Source: a virus
Strand: one strand, 5' to 3'
Virus record (IMG/VR): IMGVR_UViG_3300033145_001299
Span: 1-30,544 of that record
Length of the DNA stretch: 30,544 nucleotides
This document shows, in pieces, positions 1 through 8,477 of this stretch. The position numbers and the translations under genes are program-made. The stretch's first letter is position 1; each line of letters begins with the position of its first letter. The notes below the pieces were generated by a model. The model worked only from the letters and a program-made list of their open reading frames with translations. It did no database searches and had not been told where the DNA came from.

Positions 1-24
1 AAAAAATCTTCAAAGAAGAAGTAA
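1..24 (+). CDS. 3' end of an upstream gene (partial)
   Basis: Reading from base 1 gives the codons for KKSSKKK followed by TAA, so the window opens inside the last codons of a gene with a basic C-terminus. A T-rich tract follows directly. From the order of the genes after it (virion protein, neck, adaptor) the missing gene is probably a capsid protein, but eight codons cannot show this. Confidence 0.45.
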   Translation, partial: KKSSKKK

Positions 25-55
25 TTTATTATTTTTATTTTTTATTCTTTTTTTT
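25..55 (+). terminator. T-rich archaeal-type terminator
   Basis: A tract made almost only of T, with runs of five, six and eight T, follows the stop codon at 22-24. Archaeal RNA polymerase terminates at T-runs without needing a hairpin, so this probably ends the upstream (capsid?) transcript. A small hairpin with 5-bp arms (74-78 with 83-87) lies a little downstream. Confidence 0.55.
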
Positions 56-116
56 GAGTTCGGAAAAAAAAGAAAGTCTTAGGACTTAAAACAATTAAAC
101 AGGAGACAAAAAAGAA

Positions 117-485
117 ATGACAATTAGACAAGCAAGAGTAATAGCAACAGTACCAGCTGGTGGAACAGGTGTGACGGCAGATACTCCAGTTATAAGAGGA
201 GAAATCCTAAGTGTATCAATGGATGTAACAGGTAATTCAATGGATATTAATTTAGATACCCTTGATTCGCAAAAGGCACAAGCTATTTTGAATATCACTG
301 GAAACACTGACACAACTTACTATCCGAGAACACCAACTGTAGATGCAGATGGGGCAGCAAATAGTTTATACGCAGCAACATTTCCAGTATATGTACCATT
401 TGTAGTATTTAGTAGATTAAGATTGACTTTGGCAAGTGCAGCAGCAGCAGAAACAGTTACTATGACAATTACTTACAGAGATTAA
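117..485 (+). CDS. Probable small virion structural protein
   Basis: A 122-residue protein with no signal peptide or membrane segment. It is made of short Thr/Val/Ala-rich strands (for example 'VIATVPAGGTGVTADTPV' at the N-terminus and 'ETVTMTITYRD' at the end), which suggests an all-beta sandwich. The alternating pattern resembles small capsid decoration or head-fibre proteins of tailed viruses, but I recognise no specific family. An AGGAGA ribosome site lies at 101-106, ten bases before the ATG. It is the first full gene after the upstream terminator and is followed with no gap by neck-type genes, so a structural role is inferred from position and composition. It could also be a capsid-stabilising or minor tail component. 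Confidence 0.5.
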   Translation: MTIRQARVIATVPAGGTGVTADTPVIRGEILSVSMDVTGNSMDINLDTLDSQKAQAILNITGNTDTTYYPRTPTVDADGAANSLYAATFPVYVPFVVFSRLRLTLASAAAAETVTMTITYRD

Positions 486-486
486 A

Positions 487-876
487 ATGAAATTTATAAA
501 TAAAGGAGAACCTACGAAAGTTAGAATTAGAGAAGGACCAGATAGATTTAGATGGATTACTTTGAGGACTGGTGAAACAATTAATATGGATTATAGAGTT
601 GGAAAAAGATATGGTTTTCAAATTGTTAAATCTGTTGAAGGATCAATTAGAGATAAAAAATTAGAAACAAAAATGATTGCAGAAGAAGAAAAAGAAATTA
701 ATAATTATTATGAAAGACTTAAAAAAATAAGAGGAATTGGAAAAAAAACTATTAAAGATATTTTAAAAGTGTTTCCTGGAGAAAAAGAGTTAATTAAATC
801 AATAAAAAGTGGAAATGTTTTACCATTTCGTGACGACATCGAAGCTTTACTAAAAAAAGAATGGCAAACGGATTAG
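487..876 (+). CDS. Neck-type protein with helix-hairpin-helix motif
   Basis: A 129-residue protein. Residues about 10-45 hold a small beta domain ('KVRIREGPDRFRWITLRTGE') of the kind seen in short connector proteins encoded next to capsid genes. Residues 55-78 are a charged helix, and 78-95 form a helix-hairpin-helix motif, 'LKKIRGIGKKTIKDILKV', with the GIG hairpin at 83-85. HhH motifs usually bind DNA backbone without sequence preference, and similar C-terminal HhH units occur in tailed-virus head-tail connector proteins. It starts two bases after the previous stop and overlaps the next gene by 16 bases. DNA contact at the capsid vertex is a reasonable inference; the exact role is not proven. 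Confidence 0.5.
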   Translation: MKFINKGEPTKVRIREGPDRFRWITLRTGETINMDYRVGKRYGFQIVKSVEGSIRDKKLETKMIAEEEKEINNYYERLKKIRGIGKKTIKDILKVFPGEKELIKSIKSGNVLPFRDDIEALLKKEWQTD

Positions 877-1052
877 ATATAAATCTTACGGAATTTAAAA
901 AAATGAAAAGTATGGATAGAGATGTTTTAATTTACAATAATGTTTTACATATAAGAAAAAAGTTTGGAGATTATAAATTAAATAAAAAAATTCAATATGT
1001 TTGGTTAGGATTATTAACAGCATTTGTTGGAGTAAAGAGGTATTTAGGATGA
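861..1052 (+). CDS. Small protein with C-terminal hydrophobic segment, next to the adaptor gene
   Basis: A 63-residue protein. The first 40 residues are charged and helical ('NLTEFKKMKSMDRDVLIYNN', then 'IRKKF' and 'NKKIQYVW'). Residues 47-58 ('VWLGLLTAFVGV') form one short hydrophobic segment ending in KRYLG. Small proteins of this form, with the pattern 'DRDVLIYNN...KIQYVWL', are common in tailed-virus structural clusters; their role is not established to my knowledge. The gene overlaps the HhH gene by 16 bases and shares an ATGA stop/start with the adaptor gene, so the three are almost certainly translated together. A single-span membrane protein or small virion part are both possible. Confidence 0.6.
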   Translation: MANGLDINLTEFKKMKSMDRDVLIYNNVLHIRKKFGDYKLNKKIQYVWLGLLTAFVGVKRYLG

Positions 1053-1873
1053 CTTATGTTTCGGTTGAAAGTGTCAGACGTACTATTGGAATTGGTTCAC
1101 AACAAATTAGCGATACTGATGTTGAATCAATTATTGTAGAAGTGGAACCACAAATTGAAAGATATTATAATACTGTTTTCACACCAAAAGAAAGAATTGA
1201 TGTTTTAGATGGAAATGGAACTACAAGAATTTTTGTTGATAAAAATCCTTTATTGGCTGTTAGAGAATTAAAGATTGATGGGACAACTGAAGATCCTGCA
1301 AATTTATTTATTTCTAAAGAAAGTGGAAAAGTTGAATTAGATTCAAATTCTGATTTATCGACGAGTAATTATATTCAAAAACATAAAGCAGTTATTATAA
1401 AATATATTTATGGGCTTCTAAATGAAAGTGATACAAACACCTCGAGTGATGATGATTCAATTGCTGGAACTTCTGTTGCTTTATCTGTTGTAAGTGAAAC
1501 AGGTTTTGCAGAAGATGATTGGGTTGAAATTTATGGAATGGACGGATATCGTGAAGTTGCTAAAATAACAGCTACAGATGTTGGAGAATTAACAATTGAT
1601 CAATTAGTTTATACTCATGAATCTGGAAGTACAATTGTAAAATTAGAAATAATGGAAATAATTACAAAACTTATGAATATTGTATGTGCTTTAGCAATGG
1701 TTGCAAGAATTGTTGGAGAATCTTATACTGATATTGTAGGATATAGTTTAGGAGAATTACAAGTTCAAAAGGGTGAACCATATACTCAATGGAGAGAAAC
1801 AGCTGCTCAATTAATAAAAGAAAGAAATGATATTATGGAAAGAATTAAAATAAGACCTTACGTTACATTATAA
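1049..1873 (+). CDS. Head-tail connector/adaptor (gp6-like)
   Basis: A 274-residue protein. The ATG at 1049 is chosen because it forms an ATGA overlap with the previous stop; an upstream start at 1001 would add 16 residues that read as the neighbour's frame. The N-terminal part 'MTYVSVESVRRTIGIGS...ISDTDVESIIVEVEPQIERY' is the helical pattern of gp6-like adaptors, which form a ring under the portal and begin the neck. A beta segment follows ('IDVLDGNGTTRIFVDKNPLLAV'), then an inserted beta domain at about residues 130-200, then C-terminal helices ('LMNIVCALAMVARIVGE' and 'EPYTQWRETAAQLIKERNDI'). At 274 residues it is longer than the usual 100-200, the extra length being the inserted domain. 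Position between capsid-side genes and the tail module supports the call. Confidence 0.65.
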   Translation: MTYVSVESVRRTIGIGSQQISDTDVESIIVEVEPQIERYYNTVFTPKERIDVLDGNGTTRIFVDKNPLLAVRELKIDGTTEDPANLFISKESGKVELDSNSDLSTSNYIQKHKAVIIKYIYGLLNESDTNTSSDDDSIAGTSVALSVVSETGFAEDDWVEIYGMDGYREVAKITATDVGELTIDQLVYTHESGSTIVKLEIMEIITKLMNIVCALAMVARIVGESYTDIVGYSLGELQVQKGEPYTQWRETAAQLIKERNDIMERIKIRPYVTL

Positions 1874-4800
1874 TGAAAAAACAAAATAAAAATAATGTTT
1901 TGAAATTCCTTGTAGTTTTCACTTTTGTTTTAGTTGGAGGTTTCTTACTTTCAGGAGCAGATTTTACGCCACAAGGAAATATTAATTTAAGAGATTATTA
2001 TAATATTACAAATTTAAGTTTTATAGGGGCATTTAATATGTCTGGAAATATCGGTATGAATAATTATAATATTTCAAATCTTGGACATTTAGATATGAAT
2101 GGAAGCATTGATATGAATGATTATTCTATTTTAGAAGTTGGATTTGTGAACATGACTGGAAATATAGATATGAATAGTCACAATGTTACAAACATAAGCA
2201 ATTTAATTTTTGATGGGTCATTTAATAGAATTTTTGAATATGCAAATGATAAAATAAGATTAATAACTTCAGGATTTGCAATAGGAAGTTCAAGTACTTC
2301 AAGTGGAGATAATTCAGTTTCTTCTGGAAGCTCAACATCTTCTGGTTCTTATGCAACTTCCTTTGGATATGGAAATACAGCTTCAGGCAGTGCTTCATTT
2401 GCAAGTGGAAAAAATACAATAGCTTCAGGTTCAAGTTCTGTTTCTTTAGGAGATTCAACAAATGCAAGTGGGGATTATTCTTTTGCATCAGGTTATTTAA
2501 ATAATGCAAGTGGAGATTATTCAACTGCATTTGGAGTTTCAAATACTGCTTTAAATGATTATTCAACAACTTTCGGTTTATCAACTGTGGCTTCTGCAAA
2601 TTATGCAACTGCATTTGGAAGAGAAACAATAGCCTCTGGTGAACATTCAACAGCTTTTGGAAGATTTTCAGTTGCTTCGGATGATTATGCAACTGCATTT
2701 GGATATCAAACAATAGCTTCAAATGATTACACAACTTCTTTTGGAAGAGAAACAACAGCTTCTGGGATTTATTCTTTTGTTTCTGGTTATCTTTCAGAAT
2801 CCTCAGGTGCTTATTCATTCGCAGCTGGTTATGATTCTTTTGCTTCTGGAATAAGTTCAACAGCTTTTGGAAATGGAACTATATCAAGTGGGGATTATTC
2901 ATTTTCTGCAGGTTCACAATCAATAGCAAGTGGAGATTATTCAACTTCAAGTGGAAAAAATACAACAGCTTCTGGGAATTATTCATTTTCTGGTGGGTTA
3001 AGTTCAATAGCATCTGCAATAAGATCATTTGCATTTGGAAATACAGCTTTAGCACAAGGAACAAATTCAATCGCTTTAGGAAACGGAGCAAGAGCTTCAG
3101 GGATTGATTCAATTTCAATTGGAAGAAATACTATTGCAAGTGGTTCTTCATCAACAGCTTTAGGTATGGATTCTAATGCATGGGGTGATTACTCAACAGC
3201 TTTAGGTAGAGATTCTAATGCTTCAGGAGATTATTCTTTTGTAGCTGGTTATGATTCATCTGCTTCTGGTATAAGTTCTACTACATTTGGTAATGCATCG
3301 ACAGCCTCAGGAGATTATTCATTTGCAGCAGGAAATGATGTTTCTGCAGAAGGAACGGGCTCAGTAGCATTTGGTTCAGAAACATCTGCAACTAAAAATT
3401 ATGCTTTCGCAGCTGGTTATGATTCATCTGCCTTAGGAACAGGCTCAGTAGCCTTTGGAGAAAGTACAAGTGCAACTAAAAATTATGGTTTTGCAGTTGG
3501 TCAAGATTCATCTTCATCTAATTCTGGAGCAGTTGCTATGGGAATAAATACAACTTCTTCAGGAACTTCATCATTCGCAGCTGGAACAAATTCAATCGCT
3601 AATAATACTTATGCAGTTGCTATGGGAAATGGAGCTATTGCAAGTGGAGATAGTTCATTCGCTGGTGGGATTAGTCAAGCTTTAGGGCATAAATCAACTT
3701 CATTTGGTTCAGGAATTGCATCTGGAATATATTCATTTTCTGCAGGACAAGGTTCAATAGCATCAGGTAGTTCATCTTTTGCCTCAGGAGAAAGTACAAG
3801 TGCAATAGGTGTTGATTCAGTTGCTTTAGGATCAGGAACAAATGCCTCTGGTGATTATGCAATGGCTACTGGAAGTGGGACTACAGCCTCAGGAGATTAT
3901 TCTTTTGTAACTGGAATAGATGGATCTGCCTTAGGAGATTATGCAAATTCTTTAGGGAACTCCAACATAGCTTCAGGAGCAAGTTCTTTTGCAACAGGAT
4001 TTGAAACAACAGCTTCCGGATCTTATTCAACGGCTTTAGGATATAAAACAACAGCTTTCGGATTAAAGTCAATAGCATTTGGTCAAAGCATAAATGCAAC
4101 TGGAACCTATACTTATGCAATAGGTTTAGATGATATGAATGGATTAAAATGTGAACAAGATAATTCAATGTGTGTGATGGGTGGAAATACTGGGTTTAAT
4201 ACAACTGACCCACAAAGAATAGTTCATGTTAATGGAGATATTTTATCTAATGCCACAATAAATGCGACAGGAGATGTTTGTATAGAAGGTGGAAATTGTT
4301 TAAGTGGGGTTGTTATGAATGAAGTAGATCCTTATTGGTCAGCAAATTATACAGCTTATAATGATTCATGGAGTTCAATAACAAACACATCTTACTATTT
4401 AGAAAGTAATCCTTATGGATATTACAACTCAACAAATCCTCAAACAGAAACAGACCCAGTTTTCACAGCTTGGGATAATTTTACAGGAATACCTCACGCA
4501 ACTCCAAGTAATGGAGATGTTACTCATTTTAGTTTAGCAGATGAAATTTATGATTGGGTTATTGGTTTAGGGTATTCTTCCGGAGGAATTACATGGGCAG
4601 AAGCAATAAATGGAACTCTTTATTTAGCTTCAAACCCTTCAAATTATATTAATTGGGGACATGCAGTGAATGGAACTTTATTTACTCAAGCAGAATTTGA
4701 TACAAATTATACAGCAAATGATGCTGCTTATAGAGATATGACAAATACAAGTTATTACCTTGATTCAAATCCTGATAATTTCATAGATTGGAGTCATGCT

Positions 4801-5004
4801 GTTAATGGAACTTTAATGGAAGAAGTTAAAGATGATACAAGTCCAGAACTTGGTGGATTTTTGGACACAAATGGAAACAATATAGGAAGTACAAATGATG
4901 AAATTGAACATATTTATATGGCTCAAGATTATAGAATTTATTTTGGAAATGCACAGGAGGGCAGTATTTATTATAATGGTACAGCACTTGTAATTACTGG
5001 ATAA
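1873..5004 (+). CDS. Secreted YadA-head-like repeat fibre / adhesin
   Basis: A 1043-residue protein. Residues 1-29 form a signal peptide or membrane anchor: basic KKQNKNNVLK, a hydrophobic core, then SGA. Residues 30-140 hold repeats of the form 'M.G.IDMN.Y.I.NL'. Residues about 142-755 hold roughly forty 14-residue repeats with the pattern S-G-x-x-S-x-A-x-G-x-x-x-x-A (for example 'ASGDYSFASGYLNNASGDYS'). These match the Hep_Hag/YadA-head repeat of trimeric adhesins, which folds as a left-handed beta-roll. The C-terminal part has 'GGNTGFNTTDPQRIVHVNGD', many NxT/NxS sequons and 'IYFGNAQEGSIYYNGTALVI', a stretch often found before fibre tips. No YadA membrane anchor and no S74 chaperone is visible. 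It starts at the previous gene's stop (TAATG). It could be a virion fibre for host recognition or a protein displayed on the infected cell; the signal peptide favours the latter. Confidence 0.75.
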   Translation: MKKQNKNNVLKFLVVFTFVLVGGFLLSGADFTPQGNINLRDYYNITNLSFIGAFNMSGNIGMNNYNISNLGHLDMNGSIDMNDYSILEVGFVNMTGNIDMNSHNVTNISNLIFDGSFNRIFEYANDKIRLITSGFAIGSSSTSSGDNSVSSGSSTSSGSYATSFGYGNTASGSASFASGKNTIASGSSSVSLGDSTNASGDYSFASGYLNNASGDYSTAFGVSNTALNDYSTTFGLSTVASANYATAFGRETIASGEHSTAFGRFSVASDDYATAFGYQTIASNDYTTSFGRETTASGIYSFVSGYLSESSGAYSFAAGYDSFASGISSTAFGNGTISSGDYSFSAGSQSIASGDYSTSSGKNTTASGNYSFSGGLSSIASAIRSFAFGNTALAQGTNSIALGNGARASGIDSISIGRNTIASGSSSTALGMDSNAWGDYSTALGRDSNASGDYSFVAGYDSSASGISSTTFGNASTASGDYSFAAGNDVSAEGTGSVAFGSETSATKNYAFAAGYDSSALGTGSVAFGESTSATKNYGFAVGQDSSSSNSGAVAMGINTTSSGTSSFAAGTNSIANNTYAVAMGNGAIASGDSSFAGGISQALGHKSTSFGSGIASGIYSFSAGQGSIASGSSSFASGESTSAIGVDSVALGSGTNASGDYAMATGSGTTASGDYSFVTGIDGSALGDYANSLGNSNIASGASSFATGFETTASGSYSTALGYKTTAFGLKSIAFGQSINATGTYTYAIGLDDMNGLKCEQDNSMCVMGGNTGFNTTDPQRIVHVNGDILSNATINATGDVCIEGGNCLSGVVMNEVDPYWSANYTAYNDSWSSITNTSYYLESNPYGYYNSTNPQTETDPVFTAWDNFTGIPHATPSNGDVTHFSLADEIYDWVIGLGYSSGGITWAEAINGTLYLASNPSNYINWGHAVNGTLFTQAEFDTNYTANDAAYRDMTNTSYYLDSNPDNFIDWSHAVNGTLMEEVKDDTSPELGGFLDTNGNNIGSTNDEIEHIYMAQDYRIYFGNAQEGSIYYNGTALVITG

Positions 5005-5010
5005 TTAAAA

Positions 5011-5565
5011 ATGGTAAGTGGAAAATATATTAGAACAAAAGAATATAAAAATAAACTTTCTGAAACAAAAAAAAGATTATATAAAGAAGGAAAAATAAAA
5101 CCATCTTCAACTTGTTTTAAGAAGGGACATATTCCTTGGAGCAAAAAAATGAAAGGAAAATATCATTTATGGAAAAATAAAAAACATCCAGCTTTAGGAA
5201 AAACTTTTACAGAAGAACATAGGAGAAATCTTAGAAAAGCAGCAAAAGGAAAGAGAATTGGAGATAAAAATCCAATGTGGAAAGGTGGGGTTACCCCAAT
5301 TAATCAAAAAATTAGAAATTCAAAAGAATATAAACTTTGGAGATTAGCTGTTTTTGAAAGAGATAATTATACTTGTCAATTTTGTAGGGCAAGAAATGGA
5401 AAAGGTAAAAATGTAATACTTAATGCAGACCATATTAAACCATTTGCAGATTATCCAGAATTAAGATTTGCAATAGATAATGGAAGAACACTTTGTATTG
5501 ATTGTCATAAAAAAACAGAGACTTATGGAGTAAGAAAAAAAGGAGGAACTAATTGTGGCAAATAA
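5011..5565 (+). CDS. NUMOD3/HNH homing-type endonuclease
   Basis: A 184-residue basic protein. Residues about 30-90 contain NUMOD3-like DNA-binding stretches ('KKGHIPWSKKMKGKYHLWKN' and 'HPALGKTFTEEHRRNLRKAA'). Residues about 110-180 are an HNH nuclease: 'FERDNYTCQFC' with a CxxC zinc pair, 'NADHIKPFADYPELRFAIDN' with the DH and N of the catalytic motif, and 'TLCIDCHKKT' with the second CxxCH. The family makes site-specific DNA cuts and spreads as free-standing homing genes in viruses. It sits between two surface-protein genes, seven bases after the first and overlapping the second by 11 bases. It is probably mobile cargo, not part of virion assembly. Confidence 0.85.
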   Translation: MVSGKYIRTKEYKNKLSETKKRLYKEGKIKPSSTCFKKGHIPWSKKMKGKYHLWKNKKHPALGKTFTEEHRRNLRKAAKGKRIGDKNPMWKGGVTPINQKIRNSKEYKLWRLAVFERDNYTCQFCRARNGKGKNVILNADHIKPFADYPELRFAIDNGRTLCIDCHKKTETYGVRKKGGTNCGK

Positions 5566-7018
5566 AATTAAATATATTTTGGGATTTTTAATAGTAGTAA
5601 TTCTTACAAGTAGTGTATATATTCTTTTAGAAAATCAAGTCCGTATAGATGTTGAAAAAACTAAAACAACAATTAAAGTTTATGAAGATGGTTCTTGGGA
5701 ATTAGGGGGAACTGAACGAACAATACTCTATGATGGAACTACAAAAATGCGTGCAAGTTCAAGAGATATAAATTATTCTATTGATGGAAATAAAACAACT
5801 ATTGTTAGAACAGCATATTTTAAAGAAGGAATAATTGCAATAGATACTTATGATTTTGATGGAACTACAAAAGATGTTGCTCTTTATCCTATTAAACATA
5901 AGATAAATATTTTAAATGCTAAAAATAAAATTTTACATTATGAAGTAAATGATTTAGGATATAAAGGTTTAACAATTAAAGATATTAAATCTCCAATGCT
6001 ATTTGATCATAATGTAAAAATTGAATGGGATGCTGGAAATTATTATTCTAAAATTTATAAATATGCAAATAAAGATATTGGTAAATTAATTGTTAGATAT
6101 AGGATTAATTCAAATGATTTTACAACTTATGCAAGAATGTTTGATCCTCCAGGAGATTATACTGGGGTATCTTGGAATTATTCTGCTGAAACAACTACAG
6201 CTTATGGGATTGCAAATAATGGAACTTATTTTTGGGTTGTTGATAAAGATAATACAGAAGTTTTTAAGTATTGGATAAATGGAACTTATACTGGAAGTCA
6301 TTTTGATACTTCTGGGCATGGTTCAACAAATTATGGGATTACAACAAACAACACATATATTTGGATTAGTAATATAGGTAGTGATGAAGTTTATAAATAT
6401 CAAATGGATGGAACTTATGTAGATAGTTTTGATACAAACGCATGTGGAAATACAGATCTTCGTGGAATTACAACAAATAATACATATCTTTGGACTGTTG
6501 ATTTTGCAGGAAATAAAACATATAAATATCAAATGGATGGAACACCCATAAATAGTTTTAGTCTTGCTGGTCAATCAAATAATTCTTATGGGATTACAAT
6601 TTATGATGATTATTTATTAGTGGGAAATCCAGTAAATAATTTGCTTTATAGATATTGGACAAATGGAACTTATGTTGGTACTTCAATTGATACTTCTGGG
6701 GAAATGACAAATCCAAGAGGTTTAACAAATGATGGAACTTATTTATGGGTTCTTGATGGGATTTCAGTTAATGGGCATGTTTACAAATATTATTTAATTG
6801 ATACACAATGTACTCCAACACTTAATCAAGATTGGATAATCACAGATGCACAAACTTGTGATAATGAAGAAGTAACTACTGGAACTGGACTGATAGTTAT
6901 TCAAACAGGTGGAAATTTAACTTTAATAAATAGTGCAAATGTAACAACTTCTGGAATAAATATAACTAAAGATGGGGATGCAATTTTTCTTTATGATAAT
7001 TGTAATTTATTTATCTGA
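5555..7018 (+). CDS. Membrane-anchored/secreted beta-propeller surface protein
   Basis: A 487-residue protein starting at GTG 5555, preceded by AGGAGG at 5541-5546. Residues about 6-26 are one hydrophobic segment ('YILGFLIVVILTSSVYILL') consistent with a signal anchor. Residues 30-200 are a beta-rich domain. Residues about 205-420 contain five or six repeats of about 45 residues with the core 'YGITTNNTYIWISN...EVYKYQMDGTYV', the pattern of NHL/Kelch-like propeller blades; sequons are frequent. The tail has 'CTPTLNQDWIITDAQTC', then a Thr/Asn-rich stretch ('GGNLTLINSANVTTSGINIT') that looks like the first turns of a beta-helix and stops abruptly, so it may be shortened. The stop overlaps the next start (TGATG). 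A receptor-binding or host-surface role is inferred. Confidence 0.65.
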   Translation: MANKIKYILGFLIVVILTSSVYILLENQVRIDVEKTKTTIKVYEDGSWELGGTERTILYDGTTKMRASSRDINYSIDGNKTTIVRTAYFKEGIIAIDTYDFDGTTKDVALYPIKHKINILNAKNKILHYEVNDLGYKGLTIKDIKSPMLFDHNVKIEWDAGNYYSKIYKYANKDIGKLIVRYRINSNDFTTYARMFDPPGDYTGVSWNYSAETTTAYGIANNGTYFWVVDKDNTEVFKYWINGTYTGSHFDTSGHGSTNYGITTNNTYIWISNIGSDEVYKYQMDGTYVDSFDTNACGNTDLRGITTNNTYLWTVDFAGNKTYKYQMDGTPINSFSLAGQSNNSYGITIYDDYLLVGNPVNNLLYRYWTNGTYVGTSIDTSGEMTNPRGLTNDGTYLWVLDGISVNGHVYKYYLIDTQCTPTLNQDWIITDAQTCDNEEVTTGTGLIVIQTGGNLTLINSANVTTSGINITKDGDAIFLYDNCNLFI

Positions 7019-7992
7019 TGGCTCTTGATTGGACAATTGAGGAATATACTGGAGCAAGTTGTACTGGAAGTGATGGTGATTTAAATAGAACTTTAACTCT
7101 TCAAAATACAAGTTTAACTAAGGATAATGGATTTGTTATTTCAGTTTCAGTTCCTGGAAACAATTATTTAGTTATTGAAAAAGATATTGATTATACAGTT
7201 GTTCATTCTGCGACTGGAAGCGTTATAACGTTCTTAAATGCTTTGTGGGATAATATGGCAATTAGAGTGAGATATTACGTCCTGACTGCTTATACGTGGA
7301 AGGTGGAGCATCTGTTGGGTAGTGATGGGACTTTAACAGATGGAGATAAAAACAGAGTAATTACTTTAGCTAATGACCAATTAACTACAACAGGTGGATT
7401 TCAAGTAACTGCAAGTGGTTTAACATTAATGAGGGAATTAGAATATACTGCAGAACATAAATCTTCTGGAACTGAAGTTACTTTTTTAGAAAAATTATGG
7501 GATAACATGAATGTTGTGATTAAATATTATCAACAACCAACTCAAAATACAAATGCTTTTGATACTTTAAGGACTGATTTTCAAAACATAGTTATTGAAC
7601 ATGGAATAAGTGCAACAATTGTAAGAAGGAGTTTAGGAACAGATCAAACAGGAAAAGAGATCACCGATACAATGGGCGGAATTGCTCAACAACATGATCC
7701 AGGATATAATGAAGAATATTATAATATTTTTGTTCAAATGCAATCTACAAGTCTTAAAACAAGAGGTTTCAAAGATATGGGAACAACTATTAAAGGAGAA
7801 ATTAAAGCTTATTTCTTTGATACTTATCCTGATGCTGTAACTGGCAATGGCGAATTAATAGTGCAAACGGGAGATATTCTTATTGACCAAGATTTAAATC
7901 ATTGGAGAATTGAAAAGATTAATTCTGAGAGACACTTTCAAGGATTCGAAATATTTAAGACTGGGATTTTGAATAAAATAGATCTTGATTAA
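7018..7992 (+). CDS. Head-closure/neck protein with duplicated N-terminal domain
   Basis: A 324-residue protein. Residues about 4-87 and 93-171 are two copies of one beta domain: each begins with 'W.(I/V)E', contains 'NR.(L/I)TL.N..LT...GF.V', and ends with 'V(I/T)FL..LWDNM...(R/K)YY'. Residues 178-324 ('FDTLRTDFQNIVIEHGISAT' then 'GDILIDQDLNHWRIEKIN') look like a compact head-closure (stopper) protein that seals the neck after packaging; proteins of this size and beta content normally follow the adaptor gene. The duplicated domains are extra compared with a usual stopper of about 110-150 residues and may project from the neck. The stop/start overlap at 7016-7020 couples it to the propeller gene. 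The stopper call is inference from gene order. Confidence 0.5.
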   Translation: MALDWTIEEYTGASCTGSDGDLNRTLTLQNTSLTKDNGFVISVSVPGNNYLVIEKDIDYTVVHSATGSVITFLNALWDNMAIRVRYYVLTAYTWKVEHLLGSDGTLTDGDKNRVITLANDQLTTTGGFQVTASGLTLMRELEYTAEHKSSGTEVTFLEKLWDNMNVVIKYYQQPTQNTNAFDTLRTDFQNIVIEHGISATIVRRSLGTDQTGKEITDTMGGIAQQHDPGYNEEYYNIFVQMQSTSLKTRGFKDMGTTIKGEIKAYFFDTYPDAVTGNGELIVQTGDILIDQDLNHWRIEKINSERHFQGFEIFKTGILNKIDLD

Positions 7993-8401
7993 TTTTAAAG
8001 TTAAATCTAAAACAAATAATGAAGAAGTAATGGATAATCTTAAACTCGTACTCTTCAAAAGTATGATCAAGATGCAAGAATTAGCAAAGATAAGTTGTCC
8101 AGTTTTTCATGGTGTTTTAAGAAATTCTATTATTTTAAATCCAAGTTCTCCAGGATATTCTAATTATGAATTGGGTGCTGGGGTTAATTATGCTGCAAGT
8201 GTTGAATATGGAACAAGGCCACATTATACAAGTCCAGAGAATATTAAAGATTGGGCTAAGTCTAAATTAGGAAATGAAAGTGCAGCTTTTGCAATTGCTA
8301 AAAAGATTGCTAAGTTTGGAACAGAAGCACAACCTTTTTTTCGTCCCTCACTTTCTCAAGTAAAAAATATTTGGGTTAAAAAATATATGTCTGGTTTATA
8401 A
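7985..8401 (+). CDS. Tail completion protein (HK97 gp10-like)
   Basis: A 138-residue protein. 'LFKSMIKMQELAKISCPVFHGVLRNSI' followed by 'YAASVEYGTRPHYTSPENIKDWAKSK' and 'AQPFFRPSL' is the classic HK97-gp10 signature: an N-terminal helix, the 'P...G.LR.SI' turn, the 'YA..VEYGTRPH' strand and the 'QPFFRPA' ending. This family forms the interface ring that joins tail and neck. The reading frame opens with TTG at 7985, overlapping the previous gene by eight bases; this start keeps the N-terminal strand 'INFKVKSKT' that the family has. The next ATG at 8030 would remove it. It is followed by a gap of 76 bases. Confidence 0.85.
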   Translation: MINFKVKSKTNNEEVMDNLKLVLFKSMIKMQELAKISCPVFHGVLRNSIILNPSSPGYSNYELGAGVNYAASVEYGTRPHYTSPENIKDWAKSKLGNESAAFAIAKKIAKFGTEAQPFFRPSLSQVKNIWVKKYMSGL

Positions 8402-8477
8402 TTACTAATTTTAGCAAATATCCTTAAATAGAATTGAAACTTAATTTGATTGTCCAAGAGGGCATTTTAAATCCAAG

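Noticed and set aside
2290-4140. CRISPR-like repeats
   Set aside because: The repeat unit is about 42 bases without unique spacers and is fully coding; it is a protein repeat.
2222-4168. Long minus-strand frames opposite the fibre gene
   Set aside because: They mirror the 14-residue repeats and encode biased Leu/Gln/Asn/Lys-rich text; no start signals. They are shadows.
6090-6574. Other-frame ORFs inside the propeller gene
   Set aside because: They follow the 45-residue repeats in shifted frames and have extreme Ile/Ser composition.
8402-8477. Promoter in the gap before the 8478 gene
   Set aside because: CTTAAATA at 8421-8428 is weak and wrongly spaced for the leaderless starts seen elsewhere; kept only as a remark.
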